Shown: piece by piece, positions 15,783 to 24,725 of the stretch
Layout: every line of letters starts with the position of its first letter
Position numbering within the stretch: the first letter of the stretch is position 1
From: Erwinia typographi
Lineage (GTDB): Bacteria; Pseudomonadota; Gammaproteobacteria; Enterobacterales; Enterobacteriaceae
DNA length: 39,359 nt
Direction: 5' to 3'
Assembly: GCF_000773975.1 (NCBI RefSeq)
Contig: NZ_JRUQ01000111.1
Span: 1 to 39,359 of the forward strand
Translations under genes and position numbers: made by a program
The notes under the pieces: generated by a model
Databases searched by the model: none
Told to the model about the DNA's origin: nothing
What the model saw: only the letters and a program-made list of their open reading frames with translations

Positions 15783-17435
15783 ATGCGGAATCGGACCGTT
15801 GGCGAGTATCTGTTGTGTCGATTAAAGGACGCCGGGATGGGGCATCTGTTCGGCGTGCCGGGCGATTACAATCTGCAATTTCTGGACGCGGTGATTAACA
15901 GCGCCGATATCGGTTGGGTTGGATGCGCGAATGAGTTAAATGCCGCCTATGCCGCAGATGGCTACGCGCGCTGTCGCGGGGCGGCGGCGCTGCTGACCAC
16001 CTTCGGGGTTGGCGAGCTAAGCGCGCTGAACGGCGTCGCCGGAAGCTTTGCGGAGTATCTGCCGGTGGTCCACATTGTCGGGGCGCCTTCGCGGGCTGCC
16101 GAACGGGATGGTTTGCTGCTTCACCACACGCTGGGCGACGGCGACTATCAGCACTTCCTGCGGATGTCGCAGGAGGTCACCGTTGCTCAGGCCGTGCTGA
16201 CGCCAGAAAACGCCGCCGGGGAAATCGATCGTTTGCTGCTCACCGCCTTGCGTGAGCATCGTCCGGTCTATCTCTACCTCCCCACCGATGTTGCCGTGGC
16301 GGAAATTTCGCCGCCGGACGACCCGTTGCCGCTGGCGACACCCTGCGACCCGGCGGTAAAAGTAGCCTTTGCCAACGCGGCTGAACAGCTGCTGGCGTCG
16401 GCGAAAAGCGTGGCGCTGCTGGCCGACTTCCTCGCCGACAGGGCAGGGCAGCAGCCGCTCCTGCGGCAGATACTGACCGACACGCCGATGACCTTTGCCA
16501 CGCTGTTAATGGGCAAAGGCGTGCTGCCGGAGCAACTGGCGGGCTTTGCGGGCACCTATGCCGGAGCCGCAAGCGCGGGCAAAACGCGGCAGCTGATTGA
16601 GCAAAACGATCTGCTGATCGCCGTTGGCGTTCTTTACACGGATACGATTACCGCCGGGTTCACTCAGCAGACAGACCCGCAGAAAACGATTGATATTGGT
16701 CTGTTCAGCAGCCGGATTGGAGAGCAAACCTTTGCTCAACTGCCGATGGCCGCCGCCCTCAGCGCGCTACAGCCTCTGCTGGAACGCTATGCGCCGCAAT
16801 GGTCAGCGCCGCTGGCTTCACCGCCGCCGCTTAATGAAACGCCTTCCGATACCCTGACGCAGAATACCTTCTGGCAGGCGATGCAGGATTTTCTCCAGCC
16901 GGGGGATATCGTGCTGGCGGATCAGGGAACGGCGGCGTTTGGCGCGGCGGCCCTGAGATTACCGGAGGGCGTCACCTTTATCACTCAGCCCTTATGGGGC
17001 TCAATTGGCTATACGCTACCGGCGGCCTATGGCGCGCAGATAGCCTGCCCGGATCGACGCGTAGTGCTGCTGAGCGGCGACGGTTCTGCTCAGCTGACCA
17101 TTCAGGAGCTGGGGTCGATACTGCGTGACGACATGAAACCCGTCATCTTCATTCTGAATAATGGCGGCTATACGGTGGAAAGGGCGATCCACGGAGAGCA
17201 TCAGCGCTACAATGATATAGCCGCCTGGAACTGGACGCAGCTGCCTCAGGCATTCAGCCTCAACTGTCCGGCGCAGAGCTGGCGGGTGATGCAGACGGTG
17301 CAACTGGCTGAAGTTATGCAGGTTATCAGGCAAAGCCGCCGACTGTCGCTGGTGGAGGTGGTGCTGCCGCCGCTGGATGTGCCGCCGCTGCTTCAGGCAG
17401 TGACGGCGGCGCTGAACAAGCGTAATTCCGCATAA
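15783..17435 (+). CDS. ipdC: indole-3-pyruvate decarboxylase
   Basis: A 550-residue thiamine-diphosphate enzyme that converts indole-3-pyruvate to indole-3-acetaldehyde, the key step of the tryptophan-to-auxin route in Enterobacter and Pantoea. Catalytic residues match the E. cloacae enzyme offset by one: D28 (GVPGDYN), E51 (ANELNAAYAADGYAR) and the pair H114-H115 (LLHHTLGDGD). The cofactor motif runs from GDGSAQLTIQELG to ILNNGGYTVE. The reading frame is open 70 codons further upstream, but GAGAGGAAATCC before the ATG at 15783 and the family N-terminus fix the start. Phenylpyruvate decarboxylase activity is an alternative or additional role. Confidence 0.94.
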   Translation: MRNRTVGEYLLCRLKDAGMGHLFGVPGDYNLQFLDAVINSADIGWVGCANELNAAYAADGYARCRGAAALLTTFGVGELSALNGVAGSFAEYLPVVHIVGAPSRAAERDGLLLHHTLGDGDYQHFLRMSQEVTVAQAVLTPENAAGEIDRLLLTALREHRPVYLYLPTDVAVAEISPPDDPLPLATPCDPAVKVAFANAAEQLLASAKSVALLADFLADRAGQQPLLRQILTDTPMTFATLLMGKGVLPEQLAGFAGTYAGAASAGKTRQLIEQNDLLIAVGVLYTDTITAGFTQQTDPQKTIDIGLFSSRIGEQTFAQLPMAAALSALQPLLERYAPQWSAPLASPPPLNETPSDTLTQNTFWQAMQDFLQPGDIVLADQGTAAFGAAALRLPEGVTFITQPLWGSIGYTLPAAYGAQIACPDRRVVLLSGDGSAQLTIQELGSILRDDMKPVIFILNNGGYTVERAIHGEHQRYNDIAAWNWTQLPQAFSLNCPAQSWRVMQTVQLAEVMQVIRQSRRLSLVEVVLPPLDVPPLLQAVTAALNKRNSA

Positions 17436-17455
17436 TGTTACAGAATTCAGATTGA

Positions 17456-17512
17456 TGCCCGTGGGCAAGGACGCGACGGGCAGGTAAGGTAGGCGTTTAG
17501 CGTGCGCCTTTT
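17456..17512 (+). terminator. hairpins after ipdC
   Basis: Two consecutive stems: TGCCCGT/ACGGGCA (17456-17462 with 17476-17482), and AGGCG/CGCCT (17491-17495 with 17505-17509) ending in TTTT. The second is the likelier terminator, though its stem is short. Confidence 0.5.
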
Positions 17513-17586
17513 GACTGGTGGGCGTTGTTGTTTGAGTGGGGGAATTTTATAGTGTGTTTAAATGACGTAAGCGGAGCAAAACAATA

Positions 17587-18552
17587 ATGACTAAGTATGC
17601 TTTGGTAGGTGATGTTGGCGGCACCAATGCCCGCCTGGCGCTGTGTGATGTCGAAAACGGCGCTCTTTCACAGGCCAAAACTTTCTCCACGGCAGACTAC
17701 GATAGCCTTGAAGCCGTGATCCGCTTCTATCTGGATGAGCAGCAGCAGGAGATCGTTGACGGCTGTATCGCTATTGCCTGTCCGATTACCGACGACTGGG
17801 TTGAGATGACCAACCATGACTGGGCCTTCTCCACCAGCAAAATGAAAGCCAACCTCGGCTTTGAGCATCTGGAAATCATCAACGATTTCACTGCGGTTTC
17901 CATGGCGATCCCGATGCTGTCCGACGATGACGTTATGCAGTTCGGCGGCGATAAAGCGGTGAAGGACAAACCCGTGGCGGTTTACGGCGCGGGAACCGGG
18001 CTGGGCGTGGCCCATCTGGTGCATGTCGATAAGCGCTGGGTAAGCCTGCCGGGCGAGGGCGGCCACGTTGATTTCGCGGCCAACAGCGAAGAGGAGGATC
18101 TGATCCTCGAAGTCCTGCGGGCCGAACTGGGCCACGTCTCGGCAGAGCGGGTGCTGTCCGGCGCGGGACTGGTGAACCTCTATCGGGCGATTGTTAAATC
18201 AGATGACCGGGTGCCGGAAAATCTGAAGCCGAAAGACGTGTCGCAGCGGGCGCTGGAAGACAGCTGCACCGACTGCCGCCGCGCGCTGGCGATGTTCTGC
18301 GTGATCCTGGGGCGCTTTGGCGGCAACCTCGCGCTGAATCTTGGCACCTTCGGCGGCGTGTATATCGCGGGCGGCATCGTGCCTCGCTTCCTTGAGTTCT
18401 TCAAATCCTCCGGCTTTCGTGCCGCTTTTGAAGACAAAGGCCGCTTTAAGGATTACGTGCAGAATATCCCTGTGTTCCTGATTACCCACGATCAGCCGGG
18501 CCTGCTGGGTGCCGGTGCGCACCTGCGCCAGACGCTGGGCAGCGTGCTGTAA
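17587..18552 (+). CDS. glk: glucokinase
   Basis: A 321-residue cytoplasmic ATP:glucose 6-phosphotransferase, identical in length and closely similar to E. coli Glk. The phosphate-binding GDVGGTNARLAL motif is at residues 8-19, the sugar site is around IINDFTAV and LPGEGGHVDFA, and the conserved cysteine cluster is SCTDCRRAL. It feeds intracellular free glucose into glycolysis. The ATG follows GGAGC at a suitable distance. Confidence 0.98.
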   Translation: MTKYALVGDVGGTNARLALCDVENGALSQAKTFSTADYDSLEAVIRFYLDEQQQEIVDGCIAIACPITDDWVEMTNHDWAFSTSKMKANLGFEHLEIINDFTAVSMAIPMLSDDDVMQFGGDKAVKDKPVAVYGAGTGLGVAHLVHVDKRWVSLPGEGGHVDFAANSEEEDLILEVLRAELGHVSAERVLSGAGLVNLYRAIVKSDDRVPENLKPKDVSQRALEDSCTDCRRALAMFCVILGRFGGNLALNLGTFGGVYIAGGIVPRFLEFFKSSGFRAAFEDKGRFKDYVQNIPVFLITHDQPGLLGAGAHLRQTLGSVL

Positions 18553-18559
18553 CTCCTTA

Positions 18560-18587
18560 TCAGGGCCGCTTTCCCGGCCCTGAATTT
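18560..18587. terminator. hairpin between glk and ypdB
   Basis: TCAGGGCC, loop GCTTTCCC, GGCCCTGA, then ATTTCCC. A perfect 8-base-pair stem between convergent genes; the T tail is short. Confidence 0.65.
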
Positions 18588-18597
18588 CCCTGTCCTG

Positions 18598-19329
18598 CTA
18601 CAGCCGCATCAGCTGGCGAAACTCTTTCACCTTGCTGCGGCTGACCGGCACCTGAAATTCCAGATCCCTTAGCTTCAGCATATAGGTGTTATTAAACCAG
18701 GGTTCGATCTCGCGGATTTTACTGAGGTTCACGCAGTAAGAGCGATGGCAGCGGAAAAAAACCTCTTCCGGCAGTCGGCTGCAAAATTCGGTGATATTCA
18801 TCGACATCACATACTCTTCCCGCCGCGTGTAGACAAAGGTCATTTTTTCATGGGCTTCGACATAGTAGATATCGTTGATATCGGTAACGATAATCCGCTC
18901 GTCTTTGACCAGGTTGATGGTGTGCACCGGGCTGCGCAGGGCTTCGGGACTGCTGTGCTGCCCGGCCTGGTGCAGCGTGTTCTCCAGCTTGCGCAGCATA
19001 GTAATAATACGCATCTCGTGATACGGCTTGAGAATGTAGTCGAACGCTTCCAGTTCAAAGGCGTCAACCGCATGTTCTTTATAAGCGGTGATAAAAACGA
19101 TCAGCGGCTTCTGCGCGAATTTGCTGATGTTTTGCGCCAGCAGCACGCCGTCCAGCGAGGGAATATTGATATCCAGAAAGATCACGTCCACCTGGTGGTT
19201 TTGCAAATACTTCAGTACGTCCAGGCCATCATCAAAAGTGGCTTCCAGCGTCAGCTGACTGTGCTGGCGGATTAGCCAGCTTAGCTCCTGCTGCGCCAGA
19301 AATTCGTCTTCAACTATTATCGCTTTCAC
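18598..19329 (-). CDS. ypdB: LytTR-type response regulator YpdB (PyrR)
   Basis: 243 residues. A receiver domain (about 1-120) has the acidic pocket MKAIIVEDE, phospho-acceptor D in VIFLDINIPSLDG, and K in YILKPY. A C-terminal LytTR DNA-binding domain follows (about 140-243: EEVFFRCHRSYCVNLSKI). It is the partner of YpdA; in E. coli the pair senses pyruvate and activates yhjX. It starts 26 bases after the ypdA stop, so the two form one transcript. A matching target site lies in this window upstream of yhjX. Confidence 0.95.
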   Translation of the reverse strand: MKAIIVEDEFLAQQELSWLIRQHSQLTLEATFDDGLDVLKYLQNHQVDVIFLDINIPSLDGVLLAQNISKFAQKPLIVFITAYKEHAVDAFELEAFDYILKPYHEMRIITMLRKLENTLHQAGQHSSPEALRSPVHTINLVKDERIIVTDINDIYYVEAHEKMTFVYTRREEYVMSMNITEFCSRLPEEVFFRCHRSYCVNLSKIREIEPWFNNTYMLKLRDLEFQVPVSRSKVKEFRQLMRL

Positions 19330-19355
19330 ATCTTTATCCCGCAGTTAGCAGGGCG

Positions 19356-21059
19356 TTATGCCCGCAGAGAGACGCTTTCGCTGGTAGGGAGCGCGGTGCC
19401 GTTCTTGCTGATATAGAAGGCGATTTCCGTGCCCGGACTCCGCCGGTGAATGTGCAGGCCCTCGCCGTAAAGCAGCTTTACGCGGTGGTGAACGTTGAGC
19501 AGCCCGATTTTATTGCCCGGCATCTCATTCTTTTCCACCCGCGCCATCACCTCTTCACTGATGCCGTTGCCGGTATCGCGCACCGAAATCCTCACCCTGT
19601 CGCCCTGATCTTTCAGGCTGATCGTCACCACGCCTTTTCCGCGGCAGGGATGAATACCGTGCACGATCGCGTTCTCGACCAGCGGCTGGATCAGCAGGCT
19701 GGGGAGCGAACAGTTCACCTCCTCATCGATGTCATAGATCACCGTCAGCTTGTCGCCAAAGCGAGCCTGTTCAATGGCAATATAATCTTTGATTTGGTAC
19801 AGCTCTTTCTTGATATCAATGATCTCATCGTCATTCAGCTCAAGGTTATAGCGCAGATAGCGCGACAGGTTGGTAATAAGCATTCGGGCGGTATCCGGAT
19901 TAATACGGATGGAGGCCGAAATGGCGTTCAGCGCGTTAAACAGAAAATGGGGATTAATTTTACTCTGTAGCGCCCGCAGTTCGGCTTTGTTCGCCATCTC
20001 ACGCAGCTGTTCGGCGCGGGAAACCTCCAGCTGGGTTGAGATAATTTGCGACAGCCCAACCGCCATTTCCTTCAGCGACCAGGTGATGCGGTGCGCGTGG
20101 CGGTAATAAATTTTCAGCGTGCCGGTCACTTCGCCTTTTTCCCAAAGCGGGATGACGATCATCGAGTGAATTTCCGGCGTGCGGTGCGCCTCATCGTTAT
20201 TTTTAATGATTATCTCGCCGTTGGCGATGGATCTGGCGGTCGTCGGGCTGATCTCATCGTCGCCGTTATGGTAGTTGGCTTCGCCAACGCCGACATAGGC
20301 GAGGATCTGGTTTTTATTGGTAATGGCGACCGCATCGGCACTGATATCATCGCGGATGATGTCGCAAACCTGGCGCAGGGACTGACTGTTAACCTGCCTG
20401 AACAGCGGCAGCGTTTTGTTGGCGATTTCCAGCGCCAGCTTGGCCTGCCTGGCGGCAATCGCCTCCTTTTCCCCCTCCACGCTCTGGACCAGCAGCACAA
20501 TCAGGCCGATGCTCACCGCGCCAAGGATCATCGGGACGGCAATCTCAGAGACGATTTCCAACCCCAGGTTGGTAGGCTTCGCCCAGAAGACGATCAGGAT
20601 CATGGTCAGGGATTCGCACAGCATCCCGCCAATAATCCCCACGCTCCAGCGCTTCTCTTTCAGCACTTTGAGGTTGATATAGCCGGAGATCACGCCAGCG
20701 ATAATGCTGGTGATCAGGCAGGGAACGGAGGTGACGCCGTGGATATCAATCAGAAAACGATGCAGACCGGCAACCACGCCGGTAATAATGCCCACCCAGG
20801 GGCCAAAAAGAATGCCGCCGGACATGATAGCAATAGTGCGCACGTTAACCAGCGAGCCGTCAACGTTGATGCCGCTCCAGGTGCCAAACAGGGCAAACAG
20901 CGAAAAGATCGCGGTGACCGCCATCAGCTCCTGGCGCGAGTGCTGATCCTTTTGCAGTAGCTGGCGGAAATGGCGCGTGCGGGTCATAAAAAACAGGCAG
21001 ATCAGCATCAGCGCAGCGCGATCCAACACGGCAAGCAGCATATCGAACATCGAGTGCAC
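19356..21059 (-). CDS. ypdA: sensor histidine kinase YpdA (PyrS)
   Basis: 567 residues, inner membrane. An N-terminal 5TM-LYT sensor region (about 1-190, with GGILFGPWVGIITGVVAGLHR) is followed by a GAF domain (about 215-345). The kinase core is of the LytS type: the phospho-acceptor His in KINPHFLFNALNAISAS, the N box QPLVENAIVHGIHP, and the G box DTGNGI. In E. coli it is a high-affinity pyruvate sensor signalling to YpdB. Gene order ypdA then ypdB, and flanking glk and alaC, are as in E. coli. Confidence 0.95.
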   Translation of the reverse strand: MHSMFDMLLAVLDRAALMLICLFFMTRTRHFRQLLQKDQHSRQELMAVTAIFSLFALFGTWSGINVDGSLVNVRTIAIMSGGILFGPWVGIITGVVAGLHRFLIDIHGVTSVPCLITSIIAGVISGYINLKVLKEKRWSVGIIGGMLCESLTMILIVFWAKPTNLGLEIVSEIAVPMILGAVSIGLIVLLVQSVEGEKEAIAARQAKLALEIANKTLPLFRQVNSQSLRQVCDIIRDDISADAVAITNKNQILAYVGVGEANYHNGDDEISPTTARSIANGEIIIKNNDEAHRTPEIHSMIVIPLWEKGEVTGTLKIYYRHAHRITWSLKEMAVGLSQIISTQLEVSRAEQLREMANKAELRALQSKINPHFLFNALNAISASIRINPDTARMLITNLSRYLRYNLELNDDEIIDIKKELYQIKDYIAIEQARFGDKLTVIYDIDEEVNCSLPSLLIQPLVENAIVHGIHPCRGKGVVTISLKDQGDRVRISVRDTGNGISEEVMARVEKNEMPGNKIGLLNVHHRVKLLYGEGLHIHRRSPGTEIAFYISKNGTALPTSESVSLRA

Positions 21060-21174
21060 GGGCGCCTCGGCGGAAGAAAGAGGGGAAAGGACTATGATAG
21101 GGAATGCGGGCGGGATGTGCCAGGTATCGGAGCAATGATTTGCCCCAATACCCGTTCAGATCAATATTAAGCGA

Positions 21175-22413
21175 TTATTGCATCTGGCCTTTACCCAGCG
21201 GCGTCAGCATGGCTTCCGTCGCCCGTCCTGAAAAATCGACCTCAAAGTCATCGGCCGCAAAGTCCGGCGGCGATCGACCGTCGACAAATGCCGGCCACTG
21301 GCGTTTCAGGTAGGCGGCATTCTTCTCGCACCAGGGCGCGGCTGAAATGTACATTACGTTGCTGTCGACCTCGCCCAGATGTTCATTTTCCACCGAATGG
21401 ATCACGTCGCAGTGCCAGAACACGGTATCGCCGGGTTCCATATCTGGAATTGGGGAAATCCTACTCAGCAAAAGGGGATGCCATTTTTCGCTGACAGAGA
21501 GCGCCCGACCCGGTGCCGCGCCGCAGAGATCGTCATCCGGCACGTCATCCTGCAGGGCGCGCAATAAAATCCACGCCATCACGTTGGCGATCGGGAGCAA
21601 ATTGAGCGTGCCGCCGTGTTTTCGCTGGGGGGTAAGCGCCGTCCAACCCTGGAACGTGCGGAACATTGAACAAACTGCCGGAGAGGCAAATTCGCGGACC
21701 TCCGTGCGCATTTCGCCATCGAATGGGTTATATTGCTGCCAGTTACCGCTGAAAACGTGACGGTATACGTGGCGGAAATTCTCATCCAGCCAGCGCTCAA
21801 TCGAGCCGCCGTCAATATGCGGCGAAAGGCCAAGCGAGCCGGAGTGCGGAGGGCGGCGGCGGGTGCGGTCGGCATAGCTGACGATGCGGGTGGGATCGAA
21901 ATGCTGTTTCCCCTGGCTTTCGGCCTGCCAAAGGGAATTCAGAAACACCTGAACCGCATTCATACGCTGATGCTGGCGGGCCTCAACCTGCGGCCTTGAC
22001 CAGTAAATGCCGTAAATCTGCGGCTTTCCCTGCTTAAGATCGCCGAAATAGTTATCTTCTGCGGCATTTTTCAGGCGGTCGACAAAGCCGTTGTCATCAA
22101 GATAGCGGCCAATTTCCTCGTTCCACCCCTCAGCGGTTTGCCGGGGAAATACGCCGTGGATCACTCAGCAGCCGCGCCGCAGGATTTGGGCTTTTTGCTC
22201 TGCGGTAACCCTCTGCTGGAGAATGTCTTCAGCATGGAGCTGGGGAACCGGGTTTTCGCCGCGCTGCTGTAGCTGGTTCAGCTCGTTGATCTGCTCGCGG
22301 ATGTTTTCATCGACCTGCTCAAACACTTCACGATAGTTGGGCAGCGCCTGACGCAGCTGATGCTTAATGGTGGCGATGGCCTGTGGGATATTGTCAATAG
22401 TGAGGGAAGACAT
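21175..22413 (-). pseudogene. DUF1479 (YbiU-like) dioxygenase-fold gene with an in-frame TGA
   Basis: Two adjacent pieces in the same frame together make 412 codons, the size of E. coli YbiU (about 421). Piece 1 (22413-22165) has 82 residues, MSSLTIDN to RRGC. Piece 2 continues at once with VIHGVFPRQTAEGW. In YbiU the join reads RRGCAVIKGHFPRE, so a single TGA (22167-22165) replaces the Ala codon. The rest looks intact and retains iron-ligand-like residues: H-x-D in SPHIDGGSIERW and the distal His in WHCDVIHSV. A GTG follows the TGA directly and could allow restart. Most likely a nonsense mutation or sequence error; programmed readthrough is possible but unsupported. The function of the family is unknown. 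Confidence 0.85.
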
Positions 22414-22533
22414 AGGGATTCTCCTGTAAAAATCTCGTTATGTTTATGTAGGGCTTGTGTGAATTACAGGCGATAAAAGCGGAAATTAAAAGAGGCGAAG
22501 TTTTCATAAAGCTTCCCCTTTTGTGAGGAGACT

Positions 22534-23061
22534 ATGCACCTGATTACCGAACGGCTACAGCTGATGAAGCTCCAGCCCGAAGACTGGCCGCTTTTTCATC
22601 GGGTCCATACCGATAAAACCAGCATGGAATTTATCAGCGCCGTGCCGCAGCTGGCCGATATCCGCCAGCGCTTCAGCGATCGGCTGATGCCCTGGCAGGT
22701 CACCAGCTTCCACATGCTCTGTCTGACGGTCAGGCTGAAAAGCAGCGGCGAAGCGGTTGGCCTGATTGGCGTCAACGCTGAATGGGTGCCGTATCGCCAG
22801 GCGGAAGTGGGCTATTCTTTTCTCAGCAACCACTATGGCTGCGGCTACGGCAGCGAGGCGCTGGGCGCGCTGGTCACTTACCTGTTCGGGCACTGTGAAT
22901 TCCACAAGCTCAAGGCGCAGGTGGTGGAGGGCAACTGGGCGTCGCGGCGCGTGCTGGAGAAAAATGGCTTCAGGCTCGAGGGAACCCTGCGGGATAATTA
23001 TCTGCTGCGCGGGCAATGGGTGAACGATTGGGTGTTCGGACGACTGAAAAACGACGTTTAA
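22534..23061 (+). CDS. GNAT-family N-acetyltransferase (RimJ/RimL-like)
   Basis: 175 residues with the RimJ/RimL-type opening ITERLQLMKLQPEDWP. The acetyl-CoA loop region is GCGYGSEALGALVTYLF, followed by the C-terminal NWASRRVLEKNGFRLEGTLRD signature. It transfers acetyl from acetyl-CoA to an amine, often a protein N-terminus or a small-molecule amine; the target cannot be read from sequence. GAGGAG is placed well before the ATG. It is divergent from the DUF1479 gene. Confidence 0.92.
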   Translation: MHLITERLQLMKLQPEDWPLFHRVHTDKTSMEFISAVPQLADIRQRFSDRLMPWQVTSFHMLCLTVRLKSSGEAVGLIGVNAEWVPYRQAEVGYSFLSNHYGCGYGSEALGALVTYLFGHCEFHKLKAQVVEGNWASRRVLEKNGFRLEGTLRDNYLLRGQWVNDWVFGRLKNDV

Positions 23062-23180
23062 AAATATTTTATTCCGCCCTCTCGACAGGGCTGCTGACTC
23101 TACGCTATGTTCGTTGTTCGACCAGTTTCTGGTCAGCGTCGCTCGGACGGTCCGGGCGCTAACGTAAATCAGAGGATCCT

Positions 23181-24416
23181 ATGGCTGACAGCAGCTCCGC
23201 TCGTCGTTTTTCCCGTATTGAACGTCTTCCCCCTTATGTGTTTAACATCACCGCCGAACTCAAAATGGCGGCGCGCCGTCGTGGCGAAGACATTATCGAT
23301 TTCAGCATGGGTAACCCGGACGGGCCGACCCCGCCGCATATCGTGGAAAAACTTTGTTCCGTAGCCCAGCGTGACGACACGCATGGCTACTCCACCTCGC
23401 GCGGTATCCCGCGTCTTCGCCGGGCTATTTCCCGCTGGTATGCTGACCGCTACCAGGTGGAGATCGACCCGGAGTCGGAAGCTATTGTCACCATCGGCTC
23501 GAAAGAGGGGCTGGCTCACCTGATGCTGGCTACGCTCGACCATGGCGATACCGTGCTGGTTCCTAATCCAAGCTATCCGATTCATATCTACGGCGCGGTG
23601 ATTGCCGGCGCCCAGGTTCGTTCGGTTCCGCTGGTGGCCGGCGTGGATTTCTTTAACGAGCTGGAGCGGGCGATCCGCGAGAGCTACCCCAAACCGAAAA
23701 TGATGATCCTCGGCTTCCCGTCAAACCCGACGGCGCAGTGCGTGGAGCTGGACTTTTTCGAGCGCGTGATCGCGCTGGCGAAGCAGTATAACGTGCTGGT
23801 CATTCACGATCTGGCCTATGCCGATATCGTCTACGATGGCTGGAAAGCCCCTTCGATTATGGAAGTCCCCGGCGCGCGGGACGTGGCGGTAGAGTTCTTT
23901 ACGCTGTCGAAAAGCTACAATATGGCGGGCTGGCGTATTGGCTTTATGGTCGGCAACAAAGAGCTGGTGGCCGCGCTGGCCAGGATCAAAAGCTACCATG
24001 ACTACGGCACCTTCACTCCGCTGCAAGTGGCGGCGATTGCGGCGCTGGAGGGCGATCAGCAGTGCGTGAAGGAGATTGCTGAGCAGTACAAGCGGCGGCG
24101 TGACGTGCTGGTCAAAGGGCTGCATGAGGCGGGCTGGATGGTCGATGTTCCCAAAGCGTCAATGTACGTCTGGGCGAAAATTCCCGACCACTACGCGCAG
24201 ATGGGATCGCTGGAATTTGCCAAGCATATGTTGCAGGAGGCCAAAGTTTGCGTCTCGCCAGGGATCGGTTTTGGTGACTACGGCGACAGCCATGTGCGCT
24301 TTGCGCTGATTGAAAACAGCGATCGGATCCGTCAGGCGGTCAGAGGGATTAAATCAATGTTCCGTGCCGACGGGATTTTACCGGGTTCAGTAAAAGTTAA
24401 CGAAGAAGAAGTGTGA
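23181..24416 (+). CDS. alaC: glutamate-pyruvate aminotransferase AlaC
   Basis: A 411-residue class I PLP-dependent aminotransferase, very close to E. coli AlaC (YfdZ) throughout. The PLP lysine is K244 in LSKSYNMAGWRIGF, with the upstream cofactor-contact motifs FPSNPTAQ and HDLAYADIVYDG. It makes alanine from pyruvate and glutamate in the cytoplasm. AGAGGA precedes the ATG. Its neighbours (ypdK, then ypdA a few genes away) are as in E. coli. Confidence 0.97.
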   Translation: MADSSSARRFSRIERLPPYVFNITAELKMAARRRGEDIIDFSMGNPDGPTPPHIVEKLCSVAQRDDTHGYSTSRGIPRLRRAISRWYADRYQVEIDPESEAIVTIGSKEGLAHLMLATLDHGDTVLVPNPSYPIHIYGAVIAGAQVRSVPLVAGVDFFNELERAIRESYPKPKMMILGFPSNPTAQCVELDFFERVIALAKQYNVLVIHDLAYADIVYDGWKAPSIMEVPGARDVAVEFFTLSKSYNMAGWRIGFMVGNKELVAALARIKSYHDYGTFTPLQVAAIAALEGDQQCVKEIAEQYKRRRDVLVKGLHEAGWMVDVPKASMYVWAKIPDHYAQMGSLEFAKHMLQEAKVCVSPGIGFGDYGDSHVRFALIENSDRIRQAVRGIKSMFRADGILPGSVKVNEEEV

Positions 24417-24420
24417 AGAC

Positions 24421-24447
24421 CGGGGCAGGCTGACCGGGCCTGCCCCG
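24421..24447. terminator. hairpin between alaC and ypdK
   Basis: CGGGGCAGG, nine-base loop, CCTGCCCCG: a strong 9-base-pair stem four bases after the alaC stop. No T run follows on either strand, so termination is probable but not textbook. Confidence 0.6.
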
Positions 24448-24468
24448 CTGAATAAGCCCTGGTGGGGT

Positions 24469-24540
24469 TCAGGTCATCAGATAGAACGTGCCAATCCATA
24501 GCAACAGGATAAAAGCGATTCCCATAAAAGCGTATTTCAC
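24469..24540 (-). CDS. ypdK: small membrane protein YpdK
   Basis: A 23-residue protein, MKYAFMGIAFILLLWIGTFY followed by LMT, essentially one transmembrane helix. It matches E. coli YpdK (same length, MKYFFMGIS start, GTF-LM end) in sequence and in position beside alaC. The start codon is GTG at 24540, supported by AGGAG seven bases upstream. The role of YpdK is unknown. Confidence 0.88.
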   Translation of the reverse strand: MKYAFMGIAFILLLWIGTFYLMT

Positions 24541-24725
24541 CGAACAACTCCTCTGAGCGCCTGGGATGGGACGATCCCGGGCCTGCGTAACGCGAACAGA
24601 TGCAATACCACAGGGCGCAAAGCTCTGCCGTATCAGGTAGCCATGAGAAGCTCATAGCAGGATCGTACGCTAATTTACGCGCTCTGTTTGGCAAAATAAA
24701 GCCGATCGCGTTAACTGAAGCCTTA

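Noticed and set aside
20046..20960. 304-codon plus-strand frame inside ypdA
   Set aside because: Antisense of a clear sensor kinase; composition rich in His/Asp/Gln typical of shadows.
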